From Mycobacterium ostraviense (GTDB lineage: Bacteria > Actinomycetota > Actinomycetes > Mycobacteriales > Mycobacteriaceae): DNA of 53,660 nt. Both the position numbers and the translations under genes were made by a program. Below, piece after piece: positions 34,016 to 42,190 of the stretch. Position 1 is the stretch's first letter, and the number at the start of each line of letters is the position of its first letter. The notes beneath the pieces were generated by a model. The model saw only the letters and a list, made by a program, of their open reading frames with translations. It did no database searches and was not told where the DNA came from. The stretch lies in contig NZ_NKRE01000001.1 in the NCBI RefSeq assembly GCF_002705925.1, forward strand, positions 3,505,946 through 3,559,605, given 5' to 3'.

Positions 34016-35091
34016 TGGACTTCGATCTCACCGCGGAACAGCAGGCGGTTGCCGACGTAGTCACGTCGGTGCTGCAGCGGGACACCTCCTGGGCTGCGCT
34101 GGTCGACGGCGGCGTGACGGCATTGCCGGTTCCGGAACGCCTCGGCGGCGACGGCGTCGGGCTGCTCGAGGTGGGGACCGTGCTGACCGAAGCCGGGCGG
34201 CACGGTGCCATTACCCCGGCATTGGCAACACTGGGCCTGGGTGTGGTGCCGTTGCTCGATCTGGCCACCGACGATCAGCAGGACCGTTACCTGGCCGGGG
34301 TCGCCAAGGGGTCGGTGCTGACCGCGGCGCTCAACGAGCCGGGCGCACCCTTGCCCGACCGTCCGTCTACCAGCTTTGCGGGCGGCAGGTTGTCGGGCAC
34401 CAAGATCGGTGTGGGGTATGCCGCGCAAGCGGATTGGATGGTCGTTACCGCCGACAACGCCGTCGTGGTGGTGTCACCGAAAGCCGACGGGGTGCAGCTG
34501 GTGCGCACGCCGACGTCGAACGGGTCCGACGAGTACTCGGTGACGTTCACCGATGTAGTGGTTGCCGAATCCGATGTTCTGGTGGGCGCTTCGGCGTACC
34601 GGGTCAACCAGCTGGCTTTAGCGATGGTGGGTGCGTATGCCGACGGGCTGGTGGCGGGTGCGTTGCGGTTGACTGCTGACTACGTGGCTAACCGGAAGCA
34701 GTTCGGCAAGCCACTGTCTACTTTCCAGACCGTGGCCGCGCAGCTCGCCGAGGTCTATATCGCTTCGCGCACCATCGATTTGGCGGCCAAGTCGGTGATC
34801 TGGCTGCTGGCCGAAGGTCGTGACGCCGATGACGACCTCGACGTGCTCGGATATTGGTTGACGTCGCAGGCGCCGCCGGTGATGCAGATCTGTCATCACC
34901 TTCACGGGGGTATGGGAATGGACATCACCTATCCGATGCACCGGTATTACTCCACGATCAAAGACCTCACCCGGTTGCTGGGCGGGCCGTCGCACCGTCT
35001 CGAGATCGTGGCGATCGCAAGCGCGGCGCAGCCGGGCGCGGCGGGTCGCCACGTAGATGACCCCGTGGGAGCGCAATGTTCATCGACTTGA
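34015..35091 (+). CDS. fadE28: Acyl-CoA dehydrogenase FadE28 (ChsE1)
   Basis: FadE28 (358 aa; 339 in M. tuberculosis) forms the heterotetramer ChsE1-ChsE2 with FadE29 and dehydrogenates the three-carbon steroid side-chain CoA ester. Recognisable are MDFDLTAEQQAVADVV, YAAQADWMVVTADNAVVVV, RLTADYVANRKQFGKPLSTF and HLHGGMGMDITYPMHRYYS. The ATG at 34015 overlaps the cyp125 stop (TAATG). Its C-terminal end (AQPGAAGRHVDDPVGAQCSS) runs 16 bp into fadE29, longer than the usual 4-bp couplings of this region. Confidence 0.94.
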   Translation: MDFDLTAEQQAVADVVTSVLQRDTSWAALVDGGVTALPVPERLGGDGVGLLEVGTVLTEAGRHGAITPALATLGLGVVPLLDLATDDQQDRYLAGVAKGSVLTAALNEPGAPLPDRPSTSFAGGRLSGTKIGVGYAAQADWMVVTADNAVVVVSPKADGVQLVRTPTSNGSDEYSVTFTDVVVAESDVLVGASAYRVNQLALAMVGAYADGLVAGALRLTADYVANRKQFGKPLSTFQTVAAQLAEVYIASRTIDLAAKSVIWLLAEGRDADDDLDVLGYWLTSQAPPVMQICHHLHGGMGMDITYPMHRYYSTIKDLTRLLGGPSHRLEIVAIASAAQPGAAGRHVDDPVGAQCSST

Positions 35092-36239
35092 CTCCGGAGC
35101 AGCGGCAGCTGCAAGCCGAGATACGGCAATACTTTTCGAATTTGATCTCGCCCGATGAGGCCAAAGAAATGGAGAAGGACCGGCATGGTGCCGCCTACCG
35201 CACGGTGATCCGCCGGATGGGCCGCGACGGCATGCTCGGCGTCGGGTGGCCAAAGGAGTTCGGCGGCCATGGTTTTGGCCCGATCGAGCAACAAATCTTC
35301 GTCAACGAGGCGCATCGGGCCGACGTGCCGCTGCCCGCGGTGACGTTGCAGACCGTCGGCCCCACCCTGCAGGTGTACGGCAGCGAGCTGCAGAAGAAGA
35401 AGTTCCTGCCGGCGATCCTGGCGGGGGAGGTGCACTTCGCCATCGGCTACACCGAACCCGAAGCCGGCACCGACCTGGCATCGTTGCGGACCACCGCCGT
35501 GCGTCAGGGCGACGAGTACATCGTCAACGGCCAGAAGATCTTCACCACCGGCGCCCATGACGCCGACTACATCTGGCTGGCCTGCCGTACCGACCCGGAA
35601 GCCGTTAAGCACAAAGGCATTTCGATTTTGATTGTCGACACGAAGGATCCCGGCTACTCGTGGACGCCGATCATCCTGTCCGACGGCGCTCACCACACGA
35701 ATGCCACTTACTACAACGACGTGCGGGTGCCGGTTGACATGATCGTCGGTGCGGAGAACGGCGGCTGGCGGCTGATCACCACCCAGCTCAACAACGAGCG
35801 GGTGATGCTGGGCCCGGCCGGCCGCTTCGCCAGCATCTACGACCGGGTGCGCACCTGGGCGTGCCGGCTGGGCGCCGACGGCGTCGCACCGATCGACCAC
35901 GACGACGTCAAGCGCGCACTCGGTGAGATCCACGCGACCTGGCGGATCAACGAGTTGCTCAATTGGCAGGTGGCTGCCGCGGGCGAGGACATCAACGTGG
36001 CCGACGCCGCAGCAACGAAAGTGTTTGGCACCGAACGTGTTCAGCGTATCGGGCGGCTCGCCGAGGAGATCGTCGGCAAATACGGGAACCCCGCCGAACC
36101 GGACACCGCCGAGCTGCTCGAGTGGCTGGACTCCCAGACCAAACGCAACCTGGTGATCACCTTCGGTGGGGGCGTCAACGAAGTCATGCGGGAGATGATC
36201 GCCGCCGCGGGCCTCAAAGTGCCGAGGGTGCCCCGATGA
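35076..36239 (+). CDS. fadE29: Acyl-CoA dehydrogenase FadE29 (ChsE2)
   Basis: FadE29 (387 aa, as in M. tuberculosis) is the partner of FadE28 in the ChsE1-ChsE2 complex, whose alpha2-beta2 form holds two FAD. Blocks seen are FAIGYTEPEAGTDLASLRTT, YIVNGQKIFTTGAHDADYIW, LNNERVMLGPAG and ITFGGGVNEVMREMIAAAGL at the C-terminus in place of the usual GGTNEIQR. The ATG at 35076 precedes the fadE28 stop by 16 bases; the stop overlaps the chsH2 start (ATGA). Confidence 0.95.
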   Translation: MFIDLTPEQRQLQAEIRQYFSNLISPDEAKEMEKDRHGAAYRTVIRRMGRDGMLGVGWPKEFGGHGFGPIEQQIFVNEAHRADVPLPAVTLQTVGPTLQVYGSELQKKKFLPAILAGEVHFAIGYTEPEAGTDLASLRTTAVRQGDEYIVNGQKIFTTGAHDADYIWLACRTDPEAVKHKGISILIVDTKDPGYSWTPIILSDGAHHTNATYYNDVRVPVDMIVGAENGGWRLITTQLNNERVMLGPAGRFASIYDRVRTWACRLGADGVAPIDHDDVKRALGEIHATWRINELLNWQVAAAGEDINVADAAATKVFGTERVQRIGRLAEEIVGKYGNPAEPDTAELLEWLDSQTKRNLVITFGGGVNEVMREMIAAAGLKVPRVPR

Positions 36240-37183
36240 CCGACATCCGCGAAGCGATCACGCAGATCAAGGCGGCCGGCAGTAGCAAGCCGCGCGCTGC
36301 CCGGGACCCGGTGAACCAGCCGATGATCAACAACTGGGTGGAGGCCATCGGCGACCGCAACCCGATCTACGTCGACGACGATGCCGCCCGGACTGCCGGC
36401 CACCCGGGAATTGTCGCGCCACCGGCCATGATCCAGGTCTGGACGATGTACGGGCTGGGCGGGCAACGTCCGAAGGACGACCCACTGGGTCCCGTCATGA
36501 AGCTGTTCGACGAGGCGGGCTATATCGGTGTGGTTGCCACCAACTGTGAGCAGACCTATCACCGGTACCTACGGCCCGGCGAACAAGTCACGATCACCGC
36601 CGAGCTCGGTGAGGTCGTCGGGCCCAAGCAGACCGCACTCGGTGAGGGCTGGTTCGTCAACCAGCACACCGTCTGGCGCGTCGGCGACGAGGATATCGCC
36701 GAAATGGACTGGCGCATACTCAAATTCAGGCCAGCTACGTCGGCTGGCGCTGCGGTTCCCGACGATTTGGACCCCGACGCGATGATGCGGCCGTCGTTGT
36801 CGCGTGACACCGCGTTCTTCTGGGAAGGCGTTGCAGCTCACGAGTTGCGCATCCAACGGCGGCCCGACGGCAGCTTGCAGCATCCGCCGGTGCCGGCGGT
36901 GTGGCAGGACCCTACCGCGCCGATCAACTACGCAGTGTCCAGCGGTCGCGGCACGGTGTTCAGCTTCGTGGTGCATCACGCACCGAAGGTGCCCGGACGC
37001 ACCCTGCCCTTCGTGATCGCGCTGGTTGAGCTCGAGGAAGGCGTGCGCATGCTGGGTGAGTTGCGCGACGTCCACCCGTCACGGGTGCAGATTGGAATGC
37101 CGGTTCGGGCAATGTATATCGACTTCCCGGCGGGTGATTCCGGCCCGGAGTGGACTCTCTACGCCTGGGAGCCGGACGCATGA
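36236..37183 (+). CDS. chsH2: ChsH2, enoyl-CoA hydratase/aldolase subunit (MaoC + DUF35)
   Basis: ChsH2 (315 aa) is the larger subunit of the steroid side-chain hydratase ChsH1-ChsH2, which hydrates 3-OPDC-CoA. The N-terminal half (to about residue 170) is a MaoC-like hot-dog domain (NWVEAIGDRNPIYVDDDAAR). The C-terminal half is a DUF35/OB domain (GRGTVFSFVVHHAPKVPGRT) that docks the aldolase Ltp2. Usual metal-binding Cys of DUF35 zinc ribbons are not seen. The start overlaps the fadE29 stop and its own stop overlaps the chsH1 start. Confidence 0.94.
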   Translation: MTDIREAITQIKAAGSSKPRAARDPVNQPMINNWVEAIGDRNPIYVDDDAARTAGHPGIVAPPAMIQVWTMYGLGGQRPKDDPLGPVMKLFDEAGYIGVVATNCEQTYHRYLRPGEQVTITAELGEVVGPKQTALGEGWFVNQHTVWRVGDEDIAEMDWRILKFRPATSAGAAVPDDLDPDAMMRPSLSRDTAFFWEGVAAHELRIQRRPDGSLQHPPVPAVWQDPTAPINYAVSSGRGTVFSFVVHHAPKVPGRTLPFVIALVELEEGVRMLGELRDVHPSRVQIGMPVRAMYIDFPAGDSGPEWTLYAWEPDA

Positions 37184-37581
37184 GCGCCCCGGTTGTTGCG
37201 GTGGGCGCGCAGCTGCCCGAGCTGAACCTGTATGGCGACCCCACGTTCATCATCTCGACGGCGTTGGCCACCCGTGACTTTCAGGACGTACACCACGACC
37301 GGGACAAGGCGCAAGCCAAGGGTTCCAAGGACATTTTCGTCAACATCCTCACCGACACTGGCCTGGTGCAGCGTTACGTCACCGACTGGGCGGGGCCGTC
37401 TGCGCTGATCAAATCGATCGGGTTGCGGCTGGGCGTGCCGTGGTACGCCTACGACACGGTCACGTTCTCCGGCGAGGTGACCGCCGTGGCGGACGGACTG
37501 ATCACGGTAAAGGTGCTGGGCCGCAACAGCCTTGGTGACCATGTGATCGCGACGGTCAAGCTGACGATTGGGGATGCCTAG
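37180..37581 (+). CDS. chsH1: ChsH1, enoyl-CoA hydratase subunit (MaoC-like)
   Basis: ChsH1 (133 aa; 129 in M. tuberculosis) is the small MaoC-like hot-dog subunit that carries the active hydratase motif. The segment STALATRDFQDVHHDRDKAQ holds the Asp/His pair of R-specific hydratases. FVNILTDTGLVQRYVTDWAG follows. The ATG at 37180 overlaps the chsH2 stop (ATGA) and the stop shares its last base with the ltp2 GTG start. It works only as a complex with ChsH2. Confidence 0.94.
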   Translation: MSAPVVAVGAQLPELNLYGDPTFIISTALATRDFQDVHHDRDKAQAKGSKDIFVNILTDTGLVQRYVTDWAGPSALIKSIGLRLGVPWYAYDTVTFSGEVTAVADGLITVKVLGRNSLGDHVIATVKLTIGDA

Positions 37582-38753
37582 TGTTGTCGGGTAAGGCCGC
37601 CATCGTCGGCATCGGCGCCACCGATTTCTCCAAGGACTCCGGCCGCAGCGAGCTGCGGCTGGCAGCGGAGGCGGTGCTGAATGCGCTGGAGGATGCCGGC
37701 TTGAGTCCGGCGGACGTCGACGGGTTGACCACGTTCACGATGGACACCAACACGGAGATCGCGGTGGCGCGGGCGGTCGGCATCGGTGAGCTGAAGTTCT
37801 TTTCCAAGATCCACTATGGCGGCGGCGCCGCCTGCGCGACCATCCAGCACGCGGCGATGGCCATCGCGACCGGGGTGACCGACGTAGTGGTGGCCTACCG
37901 GGCGTTCAACGAGCGGTCCGGCATGCGGTTCGGCCAGGTGCAGACCCGGCTCGTGGGAAACGCGGGCGCGCAGGCTGATTCGACGGCGGCGGACAACTCC
38001 TTCTCATATCCGCATGGGCTTTCGACCCCGGCAGCACAGGTCGCCATGATCGCCCGTCGCTACATGCACCTGTCGGGTGCGACCAGCCGCGACTTCGGCG
38101 TCATCTCGGTGGCTGACCGCAAGCACGCCGCCAACAATCCGAAAGCCTACTTCTATCAGAAGCCGATAACCATTGAGGACCACCAGAATTCACGATGGAT
38201 CGCCGAACCGTTGCGGTTGCTGGACTGCTGCCAGGAGACCGACGGCGCGGTGGCGATCGTGGTGACGTCGGCTGAGCGCGCGCAGGACCTCAAGCAGCGG
38301 CCCGCAGTCATCGAGGCGGCGTCGCAAGGGTCGAGCCCGGATCAGTACACCATGGTCAGCTACTACCGGCCCGAACTCGACGGTCTGCCCGAGATGGGTC
38401 TGGTGGGCCGGCAGCTGTGGGCGCAGTCGGGACTGTCGCCGGCCGACATCCAGACCGCGGTGCTCTACGACCACTTCACCCCGTTCACGCTGATTCAGTT
38501 GGAGGAGTTGGGATTCTGCGGCCGCGGTGAAGCCAAAGATTTCATCGCCGACGGCGCGATCGAGGTGGGTGGACGGCTGCCGATCAATACCCATGGCGGC
38601 CAGCTCGGTGAGGCCTACATCCACGGAATGAACGGCATCGCCGAAGGTGTGCGGCAGTTGCGGGGCACCTCGGTGAACCCGGTGCCCGGTGTCGAGCACG
38701 TGCTGGTCACCGCGGGGACGGGCGTACCGACGTCCGGGTTGATTCTCGGCTGA
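37581..38753 (+). CDS. ltp2: Ltp2, steroid side-chain aldolase
   Basis: Ltp2 (390 aa; 386 in M. tuberculosis) is a thiolase-superfamily retro-aldolase that splits 17-hydroxy-3-oxo-pregnene-carboxyl-CoA into androstenedione and propionyl-CoA, the last side-chain step. It lacks the thiolase nucleophile Cys motif; instead it shows KIHYGGGAACATIQHAAMAI and the C-terminal NTHGGQLGEAYIHGMNGIAE of the SCP-x/lipid-transfer-type branch. It starts with GTG at 37581 directly over the chsH1 stop. It needs the DUF35 domain of ChsH2 for activity. Confidence 0.95.
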   Translation: MLSGKAAIVGIGATDFSKDSGRSELRLAAEAVLNALEDAGLSPADVDGLTTFTMDTNTEIAVARAVGIGELKFFSKIHYGGGAACATIQHAAMAIATGVTDVVVAYRAFNERSGMRFGQVQTRLVGNAGAQADSTAADNSFSYPHGLSTPAAQVAMIARRYMHLSGATSRDFGVISVADRKHAANNPKAYFYQKPITIEDHQNSRWIAEPLRLLDCCQETDGAVAIVVTSAERAQDLKQRPAVIEAASQGSSPDQYTMVSYYRPELDGLPEMGLVGRQLWAQSGLSPADIQTAVLYDHFTPFTLIQLEELGFCGRGEAKDFIADGAIEVGGRLPINTHGGQLGEAYIHGMNGIAEGVRQLRGTSVNPVPGVEHVLVTAGTGVPTSGLILG

Positions 38754-38777
38754 AGCGTAGTAGGCAGGCCCCGGTGA

Positions 38778-40244
38778 TTACGCCGGCAGGATGATCCCGG
38801 CGGTCGGCCCCAGGAATATCGCCTGGCCGCCGGGCGCGATGTAGCCGCCGGTGGGCCCGTAAATGCCGTACATCGGGCTGAGCGGGCCCGCCCCGGCATA
38901 AATGTCGTTGATCCAGCCCGTGGACAGGGTGTACACGGCCGAGGTGGCGCCGGGCGGGGAGAACCCGGTCACCAGCTGAAGGATCACGTCGAGGACGGGG
39001 TTGAAGCCCAGCATCGAGTCGACATGCGAGCCGTTGACGATCTCGGCTCCGACGAACTGATTTGGGTACAGACTGACCAGTTGATTCGTGGTGGCACCGA
39101 AGGCGTTCCACGCCTGCGGCGGCGCGGCCACCGTATAGACCGGGACATTCGCCGCCTGCAGGTTGGCTACCGCAGCCCCGAAAGTCGCGGCGTTGTTGGC
39201 GACCCCGTCGAACATCACCACACCGCGAAGGTGGTTGGTGGCCCCGCCGAGGGCCGCGAGGTAATTGCCGCCGGCTATCGTGGCCAGGCCACCGCCAGCG
39301 GAGTGTCCAGACAGAATGAAGTCCTGCGGCAGCGTGCCGAAGTAACCGGCCTGGTTCGCGCTGATGTTCAGCGCTGTCTGGGAACCCAGGAACAACGAGG
39401 CCACGCCCTGTTGCATTTCCGGGCTGCCTATCCACAGGCCGAACGGCAACGGAATGGACGGCACGGTGGGAGTAACCACGATGCTGTTGGTCTGCTGTGC
39501 GAGCTGGACGGCCAGTGGCTCGTAGAACCAACCTATCGCCCCGAAGCCGTGCTGCAGATAGATGACACCGGTGGCGTTCACCGAACCGTCCGCCTGCGTC
39601 GGGAAGTACCAGTGAGCAGGGGCGGGGTAGTTGAACTGAGGAATCGTAAAGCCCAGGAACGACGACGGGCCGATCGGAATTTGCAGGAAGGAGAAGCCCG
39701 CCCTGACCCCGGTTACCCCGTTGGTGGCCGGAGCAGCGAGGGCTTGGGTGGCGGCGTAGTTCACCGCCCCGGACAGGCCCGCCTCGTTGGTGGCTGTGTT
39801 CAGCAACGTGCTGGGCTGAGTTGCGCCGACACCTCCGATGGCCCCGGTGGCCCCGGCGGCGCCGTTACCGAACACCGGGCGCCCGATCAGCCGCTCGATG
39901 GGTGCGAACATCCCCGAGCTCTCAGCCTGGTGCAGCAGCATGCGCAGTGGCGAGGTGTTCGCGGCCTCGGCGGCCGCATAGGCGGCCCCGGCCGTGCTCA
40001 ACGCACGCACAAACCCGGCGTGGAACAGTGTCGTCGTCTGCGCGCTCAGCGCCTGAAACTCTCGGGCGTAGCTGCCGAAAAGGCCGGCGATGGCCGCCGA
40101 CACCTCATCACTGGCCGCCGCGATGATTCCCGTCGTCGATGGCGCCGCCGCAGCGGCGGCCCCTTTGATCGCCTCACCGATCCCGGTCAGATCCCCCGAC
40201 GCTAGGGCAATAGCCTCGGGTGCCGCGATCACGTACGACGACAT
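38778..40244 (-). CDS. PE protein with alpha/beta-hydrolase domain (PPE63 position)
   Basis: This 488-residue protein begins with a PE domain (SYVIAAPEAIALASGDLTGI, ending about residue 95 in AANTSPL). A linker follows, then an alpha/beta-hydrolase domain. The nucleophile elbow is GHSAGGG with Ser315; His407 in NGSHVDSM is the likely catalytic base; ATGVIYLQHGFG looks like the oxyanion segment. This fits a secreted esterase or lipase, exported through ESX-5. M. tuberculosis has PPE63 at this position after ltp2; here a PE instead of PPE leader is used. The ATG at 40244 is preferred over an in-frame start at 40274 because PE proteins start M-S-x-V/Y. Confidence 0.85.
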   Translation of the reverse strand: MSSYVIAAPEAIALASGDLTGIGEAIKGAAAAAAPSTTGIIAAASDEVSAAIAGLFGSYAREFQALSAQTTTLFHAGFVRALSTAGAAYAAAEAANTSPLRMLLHQAESSGMFAPIERLIGRPVFGNGAAGATGAIGGVGATQPSTLLNTATNEAGLSGAVNYAATQALAAPATNGVTGVRAGFSFLQIPIGPSSFLGFTIPQFNYPAPAHWYFPTQADGSVNATGVIYLQHGFGAIGWFYEPLAVQLAQQTNSIVVTPTVPSIPLPFGLWIGSPEMQQGVASLFLGSQTALNISANQAGYFGTLPQDFILSGHSAGGGLATIAGGNYLAALGGATNHLRGVVMFDGVANNAATFGAAVANLQAANVPVYTVAAPPQAWNAFGATTNQLVSLYPNQFVGAEIVNGSHVDSMLGFNPVLDVILQLVTGFSPPGATSAVYTLSTGWINDIYAGAGPLSPMYGIYGPTGGYIAPGGQAIFLGPTAGIILPA

Positions 40245-40337
40245 CGGCCGCTCCAATCCCCGGTGGCCCGACAACGTCAGGACAGCTAGGAAATGGTACC
40301 CAGGTTCTCGAACGTCGATGGCCAGTTTGGCGCGGGT

Positions 40338-40769
40338 CTAGGTTTGCAGCGGATCAATCCATCGCACACCTGAGAAGCGAGTGAAGTCGACGTCGGTGGA
40401 ACACAGTTCGGCACCGTGCTCGACAGCCAAAGCGGCCAGATGCGCGTCGCTGGTCAGATTTCCCGCCGTGCCAAGCGGTGTAAGCAACCCGCGGAGGACG
40501 GTTGCGTGGCGATCCGTGGGATGTGCGACCGTTACACAGGGTTGGGCCAACCATCCGTCAACGATGTCGAAGGACTGGTCGACGGTCAAAGGACGCTCGA
40601 ATATCGCTGCGCGCGTGGATAACCGGACAAAACCGACGAGGACGTGCCAGGCGAAAGCGACGGTGGCCGAACCCGACAACGTGTCGTCGAGCCACTCGCG
40701 TGCCGCCTCGTGGCGAGCCGTCGACTCGTCGATTGCATAGATGAGGAGGTTGAGGTCAAGCAGTTTCAT
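40338..40769 (-). CDS. vapC: VapC-family PIN-domain toxin
   Basis: The 143-residue protein has the PIN-domain pattern of VapC RNases: MKLLDLNLLIYAIDES with the first Asp, a central acidic part, TSDAHLAALAVEHGAELCST and DVDFTRFSGVRWIDPL with the last Asp cluster. VapC toxins cut tRNA or rRNA and are held inactive by VapB. The ATG overlaps the antitoxin stop by four bases (ATGA), so the pair is coupled. Which numbered M. tuberculosis VapC it matches best cannot be decided by eye. Confidence 0.9.
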   Translation of the reverse strand: MKLLDLNLLIYAIDESTARHEAAREWLDDTLSGSATVAFAWHVLVGFVRLSTRAAIFERPLTVDQSFDIVDGWLAQPCVTVAHPTDRHATVLRGLLTPLGTAGNLTSDAHLAALAVEHGAELCSTDVDFTRFSGVRWIDPLQT

Positions 40770-41023
40770 TTGCGAAGCGCAAGCTTGCGTAAGGTCTCCG
40801 CGTCCTCGTCTCCCGCGGCCAACGCCAACGCTTTGTCGATATCGACTCCGGCCCGCAGTCCAAGGTCGCGACTGGGCGTGCGATAGCGGCGACGGGTGGA
40901 TTCGCCACTCAATCCACGCCGCACCGCGTCGTTCAGCACTGCCTTGAACGACATGCCCCGCTCACGGACTGCGCGCTGTAGCGCAGCGACGACATCAGGA
41001 TCCAGCGTCACGGTAGTACGCAC
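40766..41023 (-). CDS. vapB: VapB-family ribbon-helix-helix antitoxin
   Basis: VapB-type antitoxin (85 aa). The start MRTTVTLDPDVVAALQRAVR is the ribbon-helix-helix DNA-binding region, followed by MSFKAVLNDAVRRGL; the C-terminal part (TPSRDLGLRAGVDIDKALAL) would wrap the toxin. It is first in the operon and precedes vapC with a 4-bp overlap. An inverted repeat at 41035-41052, just upstream, is its probable operator. Confidence 0.9.
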   Translation of the reverse strand: MRTTVTLDPDVVAALQRAVRERGMSFKAVLNDAVRRGLSGESTRRRYRTPSRDLGLRAGVDIDKALALAAGDEDAETLRKLALRK

Positions 41024-41034
41024 TATGCAATCAT

Positions 41035-41052
41035 AGCATCAACTTAGATGCT
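41035..41052. promoter_or_regulatory. Inverted repeat upstream of vapBC
   Basis: AGCATC-AACTTA-GATGCT is a perfect 6-bp inverted repeat, 12 bases upstream of the vapB start in an AT-richer stretch. VapBC complexes usually bind such repeats to repress their own promoter. Confidence 0.55.
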
Positions 41053-41083
41053 GTCATGATGCCACACCTGGTTGGTTTGCAAT

Positions 41084-41129
41084 GTGACGCTGCAGTCACG
41101 TTCGGGTCCGAACGTGACTGCAGCGTCAC
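41084..41129. repeat. 46-bp near-perfect palindrome
   Basis: Two 22-base arms are exact reverse complements and enclose only GT. Each arm contains the unit GTGACGCTGCAGTCACG. The palindrome is 42 bases upstream of the DUF559-type gene and 61 bases upstream of vapB. The same unit recurs right at the end of the DUF559-type gene. Confidence 0.9.
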
Positions 41130-41170
41130 GCTGGCAACCCGTGTCGGTGGTCGCTGGCACACTGCGCGCC

Positions 41171-42010
41171 ATGGGGGAGCCCTTTATCGGCAGTGAGGCA
41201 GTAGCGGCGGGCATCGCATCAGCTAGCCAGTTGCGGCGTGGCTATACGCGGGTGTTTCGCGATGTCTACGTCAGTGAAGGAACCGAGCTTACGCAGGCGG
41301 TGCGGGCACGTGCGGCCTGGCTCTGGTCCAGACGCCGCGGGGTCATCGCGGGTTTCGCCGCTGCGGCTCTGCATGGCAGTAGCTGGGTGGACGAGGACCG
41401 GCCAGTGGACATCATTCATGACAACCGTCACCGGCTGCCGGGCTTGCAGATCTGGGGCGACCGGCTGGAAGACGACGAGATCCAACTGGTCGACGGCATT
41501 CCGGTTACCACGCCGGCGCGTACTGCTCTTGACCTCGCCTGCTGGCATCCAACGACAACAGCGGTCGCCGCTCTCGACGCCCTTGCCCGCGCGACCGAGT
41601 TCAAAGTGGCCGACGTGGAGTTGCTGGCCGCCCGGCACCGTGGGCGTCGTGGACTGGAGCGTGCTCGTGTCTCGCTCGATCTCGTCGACGCGGGCGCACA
41701 ATCCCCGAAGGAAACGTGGCTGCGGTTGGTGTTGGTGCAGGCAGGGTTGCCGCGGCCGCAAACGCAAATTCCGGTGCTCGACGAGTTCGGCGATGCTATT
41801 GCCTACCTCGATATGGGTTGGGAGGACATCAAAGTCGCGGTCGAGTACGACGGCGAGCAACATCGCAGTGATAGGCGCCAGTACACCTGGGATGTTCGAC
41901 GACTGGAATTGGTCGACCGTCGCGGCTGGACCGTGGTCAGGGTGGTTGCGGGGGATCGGCCCGCCGAGATTCTTCGCCGCGTTCGCGCCGCCCGTGCGCG
42001 TCGAATGTGA
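41171..42010 (+). CDS. AbiEi/DUF559-type protein with Vsr-like nuclease domain
   Basis: This 279-residue protein has two parts. Residues 1-190 are an AbiEi-antitoxin-like region with a winged-helix start (AGIASASQLRRGYTRVFRDV) and the typical VDGIPVTTPARTALDLA. Residues about 190-279 look like a DUF559/Vsr-type PD-(D/E)xK fold: AYLDMGWEDIKVAVEYDGEQ, then H and RRLELVDRRGWTVVRVVAGD. The catalytic Asp/Glu/Glu residues appear intact. The ATG at 41171 is inside an in-frame opening that begins in the palindrome upstream. The stop codon (TGA, 42008-42010) is part of the flanking repeat. A broken copy of the same family is at 19366-19941. The biological role is unknown. Confidence 0.8.
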   Translation: MGEPFIGSEAVAAGIASASQLRRGYTRVFRDVYVSEGTELTQAVRARAAWLWSRRRGVIAGFAAAALHGSSWVDEDRPVDIIHDNRHRLPGLQIWGDRLEDDEIQLVDGIPVTTPARTALDLACWHPTTTAVAALDALARATEFKVADVELLAARHRGRRGLERARVSLDLVDAGAQSPKETWLRLVLVQAGLPRPQTQIPVLDEFGDAIAYLDMGWEDIKVAVEYDGEQHRSDRRQYTWDVRRLELVDRRGWTVVRVVAGDRPAEILRRVRAARARRM

Positions 42011-42053
42011 CGCTGCAGTCACGCACCGGCTCGAACGTGACGATGCAGTCACG
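42004..42053 (+). repeat. Two direct copies of the GTGAC-N-GTCAC unit
   Basis: GTGACGCTGCAGTCACG at 42007-42023 and GTGACGATGCAGTCACG at 42037-42053 stand in the same orientation. With the preceding AAT the first gives a 20-base match to 41081-41100 on the other side of the gene, so the gene is framed by direct repeats. The first copy contains the stop codon of the gene. Confidence 0.9.
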
Positions 42054-42106
42054 CCCGGGCGAAAGAAAGAGGAGAGGGCACCAGCTCGATACCGCTGAGC
42101 ACAACG

Positions 42107-42190
42107 GACCGGCATCCGATCCTCACGCACCCACGCATACGCCGTCTGCGGATGCACACCCACCGACCGCGCCCACGCCGCCAACTTCAC
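42107..42190 (-). mobile_element. Serine recombinase N-terminal remnant (IS607-type)
   Basis: The leftward sequence from the GTG at 42188-42190 encodes MKLAAWARSVGVHPQTAYAW, then VREDRMPV. This is the MerR-like DNA-binding N-terminus of IS607-family serine recombinases. The family sequence breaks down after about 28 residues, close to the repeat units at 42037-42053; the catalytic domain and the TnpB gene are missing. Confidence 0.75.
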
